Source of the DNA: Deltaproteobacteria bacterium
GTDB taxonomy: Bacteria; Desulfobacterota; Binatia; UBA1149; SPBQ01
Direction of reading: 5' to 3'
NCBI GenBank assembly: GCA_029262375.1
Contig: JAJCZM010000005.1
Location: forward strand, 186,001-250,000
DNA: 64,000 nt
The notes under the pieces are model-generated. The model saw only the letters and a program-made list of their open reading frames with translations, had not been told where the DNA came from and searched no databases. Positions 45,716 through 56,823 of the stretch are shown here, one piece after another. Made by a program: the position numbers and the translations under genes. Every line of letters begins with the position of its first letter. The first letter of the stretch is position 1.

Positions 45716-46228
45716 CTAGACAGCCGCGGCCAGAATCACCACGATCATTACGACGGCGATCGAGGCTTTGACGATGAAGCCGAGCAGTCGGCCGCGAAAT
45801 GCGATGAAGCCGGCGCGCAAGGCCCCCGACGCCGTGTTGCCCTGCGACGAACTGGCCAGTGCGGCGCCGGTGAACGCGCCGCCCAGCGCGCCGATCAACG
45901 ATCCCACCCCAAACAAGAAAGGCGTGCCGACGAGCCCGCCGACGAGTGCCCCCAGCAGTGCACTGACGGTAACGCGCCGGCTCGGGGGTTCGCTGCCGGT
46001 TGCCAACACGGTTGACGCGAACTCGAAAGCTTCTGCAACGACGGCGAGCCCGACGAGCCACGCGAGCACGGTGCCCGTGACGCCGGCGAATCCCGTAGCC
46101 CAGCCGTAGAGCGCGGCGATGACGACGAGGAACACCGTGCCCGGCAGGCCGAGGATGAGCGTGAACGCGGCAACGGCGCAGCCGAGCGTCAGAAGCAATA
46201 GACCGAGGATGTAGAGCGCGATGTCCAT
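45716..46228 (-). CDS. DUF456 family membrane protein
   Basis: The 170-residue protein has four to five hydrophobic segments beginning LYILGLLLLTLGCAVAAFTLILGLPGTVFL and a Gly-rich central part (LLGALVGGLVGTPFLFGVG) that fits DUF456. The role of the family is unknown. It is convergent with the second activator gene, with six bases between stops, and lies 86 bases downstream of the next minus-strand gene's stop. Confidence 0.8.
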   Translation of the reverse strand: MDIALYILGLLLLTLGCAVAAFTLILGLPGTVFLVVIAALYGWATGFAGVTGTVLAWLVGLAVVAEAFEFASTVLATGSEPPSRRVTVSALLGALVGGLVGTPFLFGVGSLIGALGGAFTGAALASSSQGNTASGALRAGFIAFRGRLLGFIVKASIAVVMIVVILAAAV

Positions 46229-46314
46229 CCGTGGCGGCTCTTATGGGGGAGGGCGATGCGAGTAAAGCGGTTCGAGTTCGAGACGCGCGGCGGGAGGGAA
46301 GGATGCTGGGCGGT

Positions 46315-47187
46315 CTAAAGCTCGTCGCAGACCGGCTGTGTGATCTCACACTGACCCGACGGTTGCGACTTCGCGCGCGTGTCGGGGCCGTCTTGCGACG
46401 GAGCCGAAGGGTTCGGTCCGGTTTCCGGGGCATTGGGCGCCGGCTCCTGGCCGTTATTGGGCGCCGGCTCCTGGCCGGCTTCGCTGGGCGCCGGGTCTTG
46501 GCCGGCTACGCCGGGTCGTCCGCGCGTTGGGTCGCCGAGAAACGGATCGGTGTCGTGAAACGGTATGAAGCGTCCGTTTGGTCCGGCGGCGCTGCTGTGG
46601 ACGCGCACGAGATAGTCGTGTGTCGCAGTCGCGGGGCGAAAAAGATCGGGCGGATCGGTACCGCCGTCGAAGTAGCTTCCGCCCAAGTACTCGCCGAACG
46701 AGATGTCGCTCGGTGCGACTTTCGGACCGCCGCGGTAACCGGCCTCGGCGGCCTCGTCCCAACAAGCGAGCAGCACGTAGTACTTTTGTGCTTTCACTTG
46801 CAGATACAGTGGCGGACTCGACTCCCAATCGTACTCGTCTTCGGTCGTGCCCTTCTTCTCGACGGTTGCACTCGGAACGACTGCGTACTGTTCGCTGTCG
46901 TCGTAGGCTTCGTAGACGAAGAACTGCATGGCGGCGCCGTGGGTGTTCTTCACCGAGATGTCGAACGAGGTGACGAAGGCGTCTTGTAGCGCACGAATCT
47001 TTGCACCGCGGCAACGTGCGGGGCCGGTCCATTCGTGATGGGTGGCGCCGACCGTGTCGATGCGGTCGTCTGGTTCGTGGTCGGACGCATGGGTGGGTGT
47101 GTTGCGTGCCGCGCAGACTGATAACGCGACGGCCAACCAGCCGACGAGCGCGATGCGAGACTTTCGGGTGTGCGAGCGAGTTGCCAT
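46315..47187 (-). CDS. Predicted secreted protein with Pro-rich repeat tail
   Basis: The 290-residue product has an N-terminal hydrophobic stretch (IALVGWLAVALSVCAA) consistent with export. Residues about 40-195 appear to be a beta-sandwich with conserved Cys and Trp. The tail, residues about 215-275, contains repeats of GQEPAPN type before a final segment with two Cys (CEITQPVC) that may form a disulphide. No family recognised. It is monocistronic or first of a pair with the DUF456 gene, and divergent from the SUF operon. Confidence 0.65.
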   Translation of the reverse strand: MATRSHTRKSRIALVGWLAVALSVCAARNTPTHASDHEPDDRIDTVGATHHEWTGPARCRGAKIRALQDAFVTSFDISVKNTHGAAMQFFVYEAYDDSEQYAVVPSATVEKKGTTEDEYDWESSPPLYLQVKAQKYYVLLACWDEAAEAGYRGGPKVAPSDISFGEYLGGSYFDGGTDPPDLFRPATATHDYLVRVHSSAAGPNGRFIPFHDTDPFLGDPTRGRPGVAGQDPAPSEAGQEPAPNNGQEPAPNAPETGPNPSAPSQDGPDTRAKSQPSGQCEITQPVCDEL

Positions 47188-47386
47188 GTCGAGATACGGT
47201 CGGAGTAGGACCGGGGTCTTCTTTGCTGCTTACGAAGCTGCTTGCGAAGAAGCCTAAGACTCAAGTCTACGAAATAAGTCTACGAATTCGGGGCGGTGAA
47301 AACCGCGTTTTTGGGGGGCGGTGCCGCAGGGCGCATAGCGTCATTTATATGCTCGTGGGGCGGGTTTCTGGGGCTGGCGATTAATA

Positions 47387-47415
47387 TTGACTTGTTAGTA
47401 TACTTTTCCTATAGA
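47387..47415 (+). promoter_or_regulatory. Strong sigma-70 promoter of the SUF operon
   Basis: TTGACT (47387-47392) and TATAGA (47410-47415) are exactly 17 bases apart. The predicted start is near 47422 and the rrf2 ATG is at 47423, so the transcript would be leaderless or nearly so. The spacer has GACTTGTTAGTA and the palindrome AGTATACT (47397-47404), suitable for repression by the encoded Rrf2 protein. Confidence 0.8.
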
Positions 47416-47422
47416 TCGACCA

Positions 47423-47961
47423 ATGCATCTCTCCTCACAAGAAGAATACGGGCTTCGCTGCCTCCTTCGGCTGGCTTCCAGCGAGGTAAGCAACGCCCCG
47501 GCGAACGGCGACGGCCGGTCGGTAAGCGCGCCCGTGCGCATCCAGGATATCGCCGCTTCTGAAGGGCTGAGCCAGGAGTACGTCGCCAAGCTCATGCGTA
47601 TCTTGCGCAACGGCGAGCTGGTCACCAGCACGCGCGGCGCCAGCGGCGGCTATCACTTGGCGCGCGCTTCATCTGAAATTACCGTCTGGCAGGCGCTCGA
47701 AGTACTCGGCGGATCGTTCTTTCCCGAGGGCTTTTGCGACACGCACCCCGGGGCGCTCCGAGATTGCGTGCACTCGACCAACTGCTCGATTCGCGCCCTG
47801 TGGCGCAGCATGGGCGGGTTGCTGCAGACGGCATTGAGCGCCGTGACGCTCGAACACCTACAACGCGGCGAACAGCAAACGTTCGCGTGGTTGTCTGAGG
47901 CCGGCGTAGGCGGGACAGGCGCGGCCGCTAGCACCAACGCTACCGCGGAAGGACCGACACA

Positions 47962-47965
<4 letters not shown>
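47423..47965 (+). CDS. Rrf2 family Fe-S responsive regulator of the SUF operon
   Basis: The 180-residue protein has the Rrf2 winged helix ([49 protein letters not shown]) and a cluster-binding loop with three Cys ([21 protein letters not shown]), as in IscR and SufR. It should sense Fe-S status and control its own operon. The region between helices 1 and 3 contains an insertion ([15 protein letters not shown]). The C-terminal tail is low complexity. Its stop overlaps the sufB start by four bases (ATGA). Confidence 0.92.
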
Positions 47966-49419
<1,454 letters not shown>

Positions 49420-49443
49420 GATTAGGACAGGAAGAAATATTTA

Positions 49444-50247
<804 letters not shown>

Positions 50248-50249
50248 CG

Positions 50250-51668
50250 ATGGCGAGTCAATCGACAGCTGAGCGCTACAAAGCCGCTTTCGAGGCGCAG
50301 CGAGGCGAGCTCGCCGGTAACGGCTTGCCGTGGCTTGCGAGTATGCGTGACGACGGCATCGCACGCTTTGGGGATCTCGGGTTCCCCGGCAAGAAGAACG
50401 AAGACTGGAAGTATACGAACGTTTCTTCGATTGCGGGTACGGAGTTCGCGTTGCCTGATGTTGCTGTCGCCGCCGCGCGCCGCGCGGTCATTGCGGCTGC
50501 GGTTGCGGCACTGCCGGTTGCCAAGCGTGAGCAGCGTGAGCAGAGCGAGCCGAGTGAGAAAGCCGCGAAAGCCGAACCCGTCCTCGTATTCGTCGACGGT
50601 CGCTTTGCCGCAGACCTCTGTGTCGACGCTGCAATAGACGGCGTGCGTGTCGAGTCTCTGGCCGCGTTGCTGGGGCAGGGCGACGGCGCGGTCGAAAAGG
50701 CTTTCGGCCAGTGCCTCGATGTTGGGTCGCACGGGTTTGCGGCGCTTAATGCCGCGTTTGCGGCCGACGGCGCTGTCGTGATTATTTCGAAGGGCACGAC
50801 GGCCGAGCGTACGGTTCATGTCATGCACTACGTGACGGCCGGTGCGGCGTCCATCTCCCCCATGGCCCCTACGGTAAGCCATGCGCGCAATATTGTCGTC
50901 GCTGAAGCCGGATCGCGTGCGCGGGTAGTCGAACATTACGGCGGCGACCTTGCTGCGACGGGTCTGACGAATGTCGTGACTGAATTGATTATTGCCGACG
51001 ACGCGCATCTTTCTCATGCCGTCGTGCAGTCGGCGCCCGCCGGGGCCTCGCACATTCACCGCGTCGAAGCGCGGCTGGCGCGCGGCAGCAATCTGCAATC
51101 GCATGTCGTGACCTTGGGAGCGGAACTTTCGCGCACTGAGGTTCGCGTCGTACTCGATGGCGAAGGGGCCGAGTGCACGCTCGACGGCCTGTATGCGTTG
51201 GCCGACGATCAGCACGCCGATCATCACACGGTGATCGATCACGCCGCGCCGCACACGAACAGCCGGGAGCTATATAAAGGAGTCATCGACGACGATGCGC
51301 GCGGCGTGTTTACCGGTCGCATCATCGTGCGCCCCGACTCGCAACATATCTCGGCTGACCAGGCGAACCGGAATCTCTTGCTTGCCGACGGCGCCGTTGC
51401 CGAAGCGCGCCCGCAGCTCGAAATCTACGCCGACGACGTCAAATGCAGCCACGGCTGTACCGTAGGGCGGCTAAACGAAGAGTCGATGTTCTACATGCGC
51501 CAGCGCGGCGTTGGCGAGACCGAAGCGCGCCGGCTTCTGACCGTCGCCTTTGCCGGCGAGGTGCTTGAAGAGCTGGGCGACGAAGAGTTGGCGCAAGCGC
51601 TGCGCAAACAGCTGGGCCGAAAGCTACAGAAGAATCCCGCAGAGCAACAGGCGGAGGATGCATCGTGA
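50250..51668 (+). CDS. sufD: Fe-S cluster assembly protein SufD
   Basis: The 472-residue protein has the SufD N-terminal motif PGKKNEDWKYTNVSSI and the C-terminal beta-helix with DHHTVIDHAAPHTNSRELYKGV, KCSHGCTVGRLNEESMFYMRQRG. Residues about 90-108 (AKREQREQSEPSEKAAKAEP) form a charged insert encoded by a 9-bp tandem tract; this segment lies in a loop between N-terminal helices and would be tolerated. Its final TGA overlaps the GTG start of sufS. Confidence 0.93.
   Translation: MASQSTAERYKAAFEAQRGELAGNGLPWLASMRDDGIARFGDLGFPGKKNEDWKYTNVSSIAGTEFALPDVAVAAARRAVIAAAVAALPVAKREQREQSEPSEKAAKAEPVLVFVDGRFAADLCVDAAIDGVRVESLAALLGQGDGAVEKAFGQCLDVGSHGFAALNAAFAADGAVVIISKGTTAERTVHVMHYVTAGAASISPMAPTVSHARNIVVAEAGSRARVVEHYGGDLAATGLTNVVTELIIADDAHLSHAVVQSAPAGASHIHRVEARLARGSNLQSHVVTLGAELSRTEVRVVLDGEGAECTLDGLYALADDQHADHHTVIDHAAPHTNSRELYKGVIDDDARGVFTGRIIVRPDSQHISADQANRNLLLADGAVAEARPQLEIYADDVKCSHGCTVGRLNEESMFYMRQRGVGETEARRLLTVAFAGEVLEELGDEELAQALRKQLGRKLQKNPAEQQAEDAS
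50525..50578. repeat. 9-bp tandem tract inside sufD
   Basis: In-frame units gcgtgagca (twice), gagcgagcc, gagtgagaa, then two poor units agccgcgaa and agccgaacc. It encodes a run of Arg-Glu-Gln-like triplets within SufD. Confidence 0.65.
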
Positions 51669-52930
51669 GTAAGAGCGGAGGGCAGCTGGCCGCCGATCAG
51701 AACACTTTTACCGGCTTCGACGCCGAGTCCGTGCGTGCGGACTTTCCCGTGCTCAATCAGCAGGTACACGGCAAGCCGCTTGTCTATCTCGATAGCGCGG
51801 CGAGCTCGCAGAAGCCGCTGCACGTCATTAACGCCGTGTCGCGGTACTACGAGAACGATCACTCGAACGTACATCGAGGCGTGCACTCGCTGAGCGCGCG
51901 CGCGACGTTCGCTTACGAGCGGGCGCGCGGCAAGGCGCACGTGTTCCTGAATTCCAAGAACATTCGCGAGATCATCTATGTGCGCGGCACCACCGAGGCG
52001 ATCAACCTTGTGGCGCAGACCTATGGTCGTGCGAACGTCGGCGAGGGCGACGAGATTTTGATCTCCGAGATGGAGCATCATTCGAATATTGTCCCCTGGC
52101 AGATGCTCTGCGAGTGGACGGGCGCGAAGCTCGTAGTGGCTCCGATTGACGAACGCGGCCAGCTCGACATGACGGCGTTTGCTGAGAAGCTGAGCGAACG
52201 TACGAAGATTGTCGGCATCGTGCATGTGTCCAACGCATTGGGGACGGTGAACCCGGTTGCCGAGATCACGAAGATGGCGCACGACGCGGGCGCTGTTGTC
52301 GTTGTGGACGGTGCGCAGGCGGCGCCGCATCTTCGCGTGGATGTCCAGGAGATCGGCTGCGATTTCTATGCTTTCTCCGGTCACAAGGCCTACGCGCCTA
52401 CCGGGATCGGCATCCTCTATGGCCGTGAAGAACTGCTCGAGGCCATGCCGCCGTGGCAGGGCGGTGGCGAGATGATTTTGTCGGTGTCGTTCGATTCGAC
52501 GACTTACAACGAGTTGCCGTACAAGTTTGAAGCCGGTACCCCGAACATTGCCGGTGCGATCGGGCTTGGTGAGGCGATCGACTACATGGGGCGTTTCAAC
52601 CACGAAGCGCTCGAGCGGCACGAGCATGATTTGGTGGCCTACGGTTACGACGCGCTTGCGACGGTTCCGGGCCTGACGATTGTCGGTACCGCTGAAGGCA
52701 AAGTCGGCGTGCACTCGTTCACGCTCGATGGCATTCATGCGCACGACATCGGAACGATCTTGGACAACGAAGGCATAGCAGTGCGCACCGGCCATCACTG
52801 CGCGCAGCCGGTGATGCACCACTTCGGTGTGCCGGCGACGGCGCGGGCGTCTTTTGGGATTTACAATACGCGCGACGACATCGATCGTCTGGTCGAAGGA
52901 CTCGGCCAAGTGCGCAAGTTGATGGGGTAA
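51665..52930 (+). CDS. sufS: Cysteine desulfurase SufS
   Basis: The 421-residue PLP enzyme has YLDSAASSQKPLHVINAVSRYY, NVHRGVHSLSARAT, the Schiff-base Lys in FSGHKAYAPTGIG and the persulphide Cys in RTGHHCAQPVMHHFG, all SufS-type (class II). It supplies sulphur from cysteine. The GTG start overlaps the sufD stop (GTGA). sufU follows after six bases. Confidence 0.95.
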   Translation: MSKSGGQLAADQNTFTGFDAESVRADFPVLNQQVHGKPLVYLDSAASSQKPLHVINAVSRYYENDHSNVHRGVHSLSARATFAYERARGKAHVFLNSKNIREIIYVRGTTEAINLVAQTYGRANVGEGDEILISEMEHHSNIVPWQMLCEWTGAKLVVAPIDERGQLDMTAFAEKLSERTKIVGIVHVSNALGTVNPVAEITKMAHDAGAVVVVDGAQAAPHLRVDVQEIGCDFYAFSGHKAYAPTGIGILYGREELLEAMPPWQGGGEMILSVSFDSTTYNELPYKFEAGTPNIAGAIGLGEAIDYMGRFNHEALERHEHDLVAYGYDALATVPGLTIVGTAEGKVGVHSFTLDGIHAHDIGTILDNEGIAVRTGHHCAQPVMHHFGVPATARASFGIYNTRDDIDRLVEGLGQVRKLMG

Positions 52931-52936
52931 TGGGAA

Positions 52937-53392
52937 GTGTCTGACCTTCGCGATCTTTACCAGGAAACGATCCTGGACCACGGCCGTACGCCGCGCAATT
53001 TCCGCAAGCTCGAAGCTGCGACGCACGAAGCCGACGGCGACAACCCTCTATGCGGCGATAAGATTCATCTGTATCTGCAACTCGACGGCGACAAGGTGAG
53101 CGACATCAGTTTTGACGGTGCGGGGTGCGCGATCTCGACCGCATCGGCGTCTTTGATGACCGAAGCGCTCAAAGGCAAGACGATCGAAGACGCCATGGCG
53201 TTGTTCGAGCGGCTGCACGAAACGCTGACGGGGCAGGGCGAATGCGATGAGAGCGTTGAGCTTGGTAAGCTCGCGGTGTTCGAAGGCGTGCGCGAGTATC
53301 CGCTGCGTGTAAAATGCGCGACGTTGGCCTGGCATACGCTGCGCAATGCGATCGAAGGCGGCAAGAATGCGACGCCCGCTACGACAGAGTAG
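52937..53392 (+). CDS. sufU: SufU-type sulphur-transfer/scaffold protein
   Basis: The 151-residue protein has the three SufU cysteines in NPLCGDKI, DGAGCAIS and RVKCATLAWHTL, with Asp in GD for zinc binding, and the extra segment before the third Cys typical of SufU rather than IscU. SufU activates SufS and takes its persulphide. The GTG start is chosen because the nearer ATG at 52930 is in another frame and stops after four codons. Confidence 0.9.
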   Translation: MSDLRDLYQETILDHGRTPRNFRKLEAATHEADGDNPLCGDKIHLYLQLDGDKVSDISFDGAGCAISTASASLMTEALKGKTIEDAMALFERLHETLTGQGECDESVELGKLAVFEGVREYPLRVKCATLAWHTLRNAIEGGKNATPATTE

Positions 53393-53425
53393 GTCGTCAC
53401 GACCGAATAGAACGGAGTAGGAACG

Positions 53426-53947
53426 ATGGACGAGAAGAAAAAGTCGTTAGAGATTCCGGCCCACGCGGTCGGCCCGGCTGGCGGTGACAAAGCGGCGGCG
53501 CCGAATGCTGAGCCAATTGCACCCGCCGCACCCGCAGCGCCCCCGCCTCCTCCGATGATGCAGGGCGGCTACGGCGGTGGGCTGAGCATGCAGACTCCGA
53601 GCGAAGATGCTGCGGGCGCCGAAGGTCAGGCGGCCGACGCGACGCCGGCTGCCATCGAAGCGGCGATCATCGCCCACTTGCGAACGGTGTATGACCCCGA
53701 GATCCCGGTGAACATCTATGACCTGGGTCTGATCTACGACATCTCGGTGCAGGAGTCCGGTGACGTTGCGATCAAGATGACCGTGACCGCACCGGGTTGC
53801 CCGGTGGCGGGCGAGATGCCGGGCATGGTTGAACTGGCCACGCGCCGGGTCGAAGCCGTGGCCGCTTGCGACGTCGAGTTGGTCTGGGATCCCCCATGGA
53901 ACCCCGACATGATGACGGAAGACGCGAAGCTGACGCTTAATATATAG
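53426..53947 (+). CDS. sufT: SufT/DUF59 (MIP18) family Fe-S assembly factor with Pro/Ala-rich N-terminus
   Basis: The 173-residue protein ends in a DUF59 domain (residues about 75-173) with TVYDPEIPVNIYDLGLIYDI and TAPGCPVAGEMPG carrying the conserved Cys, and the last part DVELVWDPPWNPDMM. SufT proteins help cluster delivery. The first 70 residues are Ala/Pro/Gly-rich and disordered. A GGAGTAGGA stretch precedes the ATG. It is the last gene of the SUF operon. Confidence 0.88.
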   Translation: MDEKKKSLEIPAHAVGPAGGDKAAAPNAEPIAPAAPAAPPPPPMMQGGYGGGLSMQTPSEDAAGAEGQAADATPAAIEAAIIAHLRTVYDPEIPVNIYDLGLIYDISVQESGDVAIKMTVTAPGCPVAGEMPGMVELATRRVEAVAACDVELVWDPPWNPDMMTEDAKLTLNI

Positions 53948-54054
53948 CGCTCGGCCGACGCACCAGACTTTACAGCGAGCCCGGATTTCCGTACTCTCGC
54001 TGAGCCGAACGCCGCCGACGCTCCACCGGAGTGTCACGAAAGGGCGGCTTTGCG

Positions 54055-54130
54055 GTGAGCGTAGCTCAGTCGGTAGAGCCCCGGTTTGTGGTACCGGATG
54101 TCGCGGGTTCAAGTCCCGTCGCTCACCCCA
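54055..54130 (+). tRNA. tRNA-His (GTG)
   Basis: Acceptor arms GTGAGCG and CGCTCAC pair perfectly; the D-arm, the anticodon loop TTGTGGT (anticodon GTG) and the T-loop TTCAAGT are all present, and CCA is encoded. The base before the start is G and would pair with the discriminator C, the G-1 identity element of tRNA-His. Confidence 0.97.
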
Positions 54131-54225
54131 CTTTTTGCCCGTCGTGTGCAGTGCGCAGCCCCGCACTCATATCTTGCACCCGCGCGGCTTCAGGTTATAA
54201 AGAGCGTTCCTTTCCCGAGAAATGT

Positions 54226-54301
54226 GGGTCGTTAGCTCAGTTGGTAGAGCAGCGGACTCTTAATCCGCGGGTCGTAGGTTCGATCCCTACACGGCCTACC
54301 A
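54226..54301 (+). tRNA. tRNA-Lys (CTT)
   Basis: Acceptor arms GGGTCGT and ACGGCCT pair with two G-T pairs; the anticodon loop is CTCTTAA (anticodon CTT, reading AAG); the T-loop is TTCGATC; CCA is encoded. From the T-arm onward its sequence is duplicated at 58321-58350, marking it as an integration target. Confidence 0.97.
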
Positions 54302-54307
54302 CTTTCT
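54278..54307 (+). repeat. Left attachment-site repeat (in tRNA-Lys)
   Basis: First copy of the exact 30-base direct repeat; it keeps tRNA-Lys intact. The stop codon of the HNH gene uses base 54307. Confidence 0.8.
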
Positions 54308-54332
54308 CAAAGTTCCCAAAGTTCTCGAAACC
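54306..54332. repeat. Short 9-bp tandem tract beside tRNA-Lys
   Basis: Three units, ctcaaagtt, cccaaagtt and ctcgaaacc, directly follow the attachment repeat and overlap the 3' end of the HNH gene. Confidence 0.5.
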
Positions 54333-56445
54333 CGGTTGGCGCGGCGTAGGTGTCGTCGATGAAGCGTAGGTTGGTGCCGAGTTGCCAGCGGATTTTTTGT
54401 TCGGCGTCGCCGGTGGCGCGGACTCGGCCGGTGTGGATGCCGCGTAGGTGGTGCCAGGCGCAGATGGAGATTCGGTTGCCGCGTTCGTTGCCGCCGCCGC
54501 GAGAGCGGTACAGGACGTGGTGTTCTTGGAGATTGCGGCGTGAGCTGCAGGCGGGCACGCGGCAGCGCCATCCGTCGCGGTCGTGGATGGGGTTTCGGTG
54601 GCGCGGGACGTCAGACCATTGGGCCTTCGCGTGTAACAAAACTCGTTCGAGGGCGCGCCAGGCGGGTTCCCAGGGGACGGCGGGGTCTCGGAACGCTTGT
54701 AGGACGTCGTAGAAGAGGTCGATGACCGATGCCGGACCCGCCAGACGCACAAACGTGGTGTCGTCCGGGGCCTGTTTGGCGATGCGCGCTGCCATCTCGT
54801 CGCCGTAGAGCGCACGCATTTGCCGCTCGGCTTCTTCGTTGCTGTGTTGCAGGCGAGTACCGAGAGGCGGCGGCACGAGTTCCATGAACATCCACGCGCG
54901 ATCGCGCATATCGAGCGCCCAGCGGACTTCGTCAAAGAGGCGGCGGATCGTGACGCAGCGGGCACGTTCGATCCAAGCCGCGGCGTGGCGCTCCGACATT
55001 ACCGGCAACAACGCGAGCGCGCGCACCCACGATAGATCACCGCGGCGGTAGGCATCGGCCAATTCGTCGCGGCCGTCGGCGGGGTTTGCTTCCAGGCGTA
55101 TTAATGAACGGGCCTTGCGCGAGGAGATGCCGAGACGCTCGCGCACATACGACGCGGTGGATGCGTAGCCGACCTGGCGGTGAAGGCTGAGTCGCGCGAA
55201 TGTCGAGAGCAGGCGTCCGAGTTGCCAATCGATCGACCGCATTGCCGTGAGGACGTCGCGCAGGGCGTTGTCGAGATCGTCGGCGTCGAGAGAGGTTAGG
55301 TCGCGTCGGTCTGAATCGTTGGCATGCTCGTCAGGCGAACCGTCGAGCGCACCGAGTTCGAGGGCGTCGTTGTCGGCGAGTAGGGCGCGGAGCATGAGTA
55401 CGTCGGCGGGGTCGATGGCTTCGCCAACGTGGTCGTACAAGACATCGTCGCGGTGTGGGGTGTGCGAGGGGTCGTCGTCGTTGTCGCTGTCGTCGCTGTT
55501 TTGGGACGGCGTGCGCGCGGTGATGCCGAGCCATCGGGCTTGCAGCGCGGTATCGGTCGCGGCTTCGTCGTTGAGCGGACTTGGGATGGAGGGCGCGCCG
55601 AGTGCGGCACCCGAAGATGCTTCGGCGCAGACCAACTCGAGTGCTTGCCAGGGGGCCAGTTCGCTGCCGGCGCTGCGTGAGGCGAGTTCGCGCACGTCAT
55701 TCCACAAGGGACGCAGGTGGGCGGGGCAGCGAACGCGGACTTCGACGCGCGGTTCGCCGTCTAGAAGGTCGTTGTCGTCGTCGTCGGTTGGAGAGGTCGC
55801 CGTGTCGGCTGCGGCACCGGCCAGGATACCAGTCAGGATACCGGCACTGGCGTCTGCACCGGCGCCTGCACCGGCCTGGTCAGTTGTAGCGGCGCGGGCG
55901 GCGGCGCGCTTGTGGGCGGCGACGTGCGCTTCGAGTTCGCGGCTGTTTATCGATGCGGCCAGCGCGATCCAATGCGACATGTCGACGTCGTCAGGCAGCT
56001 CGCAGAGCGTGCGCAGCTTCGTCCAGTTGAGGGTGCCGGTGCGGAAGGCGTGGGCGAGGGCGGGGACTTGGGCGGTGCGGCGCCATACGCGGGCGGCTGA
56101 TTGTAGTTCGCGGGCCGACAGGCCGAGTCGTTCGAGGGTGTAGTCGCCGATGCGCGCGAAGCCGAGGCGGTGGTAGCTGCGCGTGTCGAGTAGTCGGGCG
56201 GCGAGCCGGCCGAGGCGAAGGCGACAAAGCGATTCGCGCCGCGCCATGCGAAACAGGTAACGGTCGAGGACGATCGCCGCGGAGTGCTTGTCGATGTGCG
56301 GCAGCTCTTCGCGCGCCGGGTGTTGTAGGTAAGCGGACGGGACGTCGCGGGTGGAAACGGGGGCATCGGTTCGCGCGCGGATTTGCGGTGTGCGAGCGGC
56401 CGGGCGAGCGGATTGGGGAGCTGTGGTTTGGGTCGCGGGAAGCAT
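54307..56445 (-). CDS. Large HNH endonuclease with duplicated helical module
   Basis: The 712-residue protein ends in an HNH domain: DRDGWRCRVPACSS, LQEHHVLYRSRGGGNERGN, ISICAWHHLRGIHTG, with paired Cys and His residues for metal. Two copies of a helical module precede it, near residues 65-165 (LGRLAARLLDTRSYHRLGF...YTLERLGLSARELQ) and 390-500 (LGRLLSTFARLSLHRQVGY...YVRERLGISSRKAR), as in DUF222/REP13E12-like HNH proteins. Acidic low-complexity linkers separate them. Its stop lies on the left attachment repeat, where integrase genes usually sit, so a role in element movement or homing is possible but unproven. Confidence 0.85.
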   Translation of the reverse strand: MLPATQTTAPQSARPAARTPQIRARTDAPVSTRDVPSAYLQHPAREELPHIDKHSAAIVLDRYLFRMARRESLCRLRLGRLAARLLDTRSYHRLGFARIGDYTLERLGLSARELQSAARVWRRTAQVPALAHAFRTGTLNWTKLRTLCELPDDVDMSHWIALAASINSRELEAHVAAHKRAAARAATTDQAGAGAGADASAGILTGILAGAAADTATSPTDDDDNDLLDGEPRVEVRVRCPAHLRPLWNDVRELASRSAGSELAPWQALELVCAEASSGAALGAPSIPSPLNDEAATDTALQARWLGITARTPSQNSDDSDNDDDPSHTPHRDDVLYDHVGEAIDPADVLMLRALLADNDALELGALDGSPDEHANDSDRRDLTSLDADDLDNALRDVLTAMRSIDWQLGRLLSTFARLSLHRQVGYASTASYVRERLGISSRKARSLIRLEANPADGRDELADAYRRGDLSWVRALALLPVMSERHAAAWIERARCVTIRRLFDEVRWALDMRDRAWMFMELVPPPLGTRLQHSNEEAERQMRALYGDEMAARIAKQAPDDTTFVRLAGPASVIDLFYDVLQAFRDPAVPWEPAWRALERVLLHAKAQWSDVPRHRNPIHDRDGWRCRVPACSSRRNLQEHHVLYRSRGGGNERGNRISICAWHHLRGIHTGRVRATGDAEQKIRWQLGTNLRFIDDTYAAPTGFRELWEL

Positions 56446-56466
56446 TGGACGAGGGGCGAATATAAA

Positions 56467-56560
56467 GCGAAAGTGTGGGCCGCGTCAAGCGAAAAATGCA
56501 GGCAGGGTGCGGTGGGCTGTGCAGGACTCACGCACATCGAGAAAGCACCCACACTTTCGC
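56467..56560. repeat. 13-bp perfect inverted repeat upstream of the HNH gene
   Basis: GCGAAAGTGTGGG at 56467-56479 and CCCACACTTTCGC at 56548-56560 are exact reverse complements 68 bases apart. The left arm starts 21 bases before the HNH start codon, so it could bind a regulator or form part of an element origin. Confidence 0.6.
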
Positions 56561-56702
56561 CCCAGCTTCGCCCGAACTACCCGAAAGCGCTCGGATTTCG
56601 CCAACAAAGGGCGGTTTTGGGTACCGGTTCTGACCCACCGGCGGGTCCATAGTTGGTTCAGGACGGGGGTAGCGGTGAGCGGCGTGAGTGGCGGAGCGTC
56701 CG

Positions 56703-56823
56703 AACACGGGCCGATGCGATTCGGCGCGATACCAAGGAACACGGGCCGATGCGATTCGGCCCAATACCGAGGAGCCCGAACGCCGATGCGATTCGGTGCG
56801 ACACCAAAGGAGCCTAGACGGCG
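56703..56823. repeat. Iteron-like 35-bp tandem repeats
   Basis: Two units of 35 bases (56703-56737 and 56738-56772) differ at three positions; a third, slightly longer unit follows (56773-56810) and a partial fourth runs into the next gene. Each has the core CCGATGCGATTCGG, whose CCGA and TCGG ends are inverted, and each ends in a purine run; the third provides AAAGGAG. Confidence 0.8.

Larger units (their letters stand above)
56446..56823. other. 378-base intergenic region inside the insert
   Basis: Lies between divergent HNH and small helical genes. It holds the 13-bp inverted repeat and the 35-bp tandem units; I see no gene in it. Confidence 0.6.

Noticed and set aside
53447-54166. 239-codon minus-strand open frame over sufT and tRNA-His
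   Set aside because: Includes a tRNA gene and lies antisense to sufT; shadow.
54237-54965. 242-codon minus-strand open frame over tRNA-Lys and the HNH 3' end
   Set aside because: Another frame of the HNH gene, Ala/Ser/Thr-rich, crossing tRNA-Lys.
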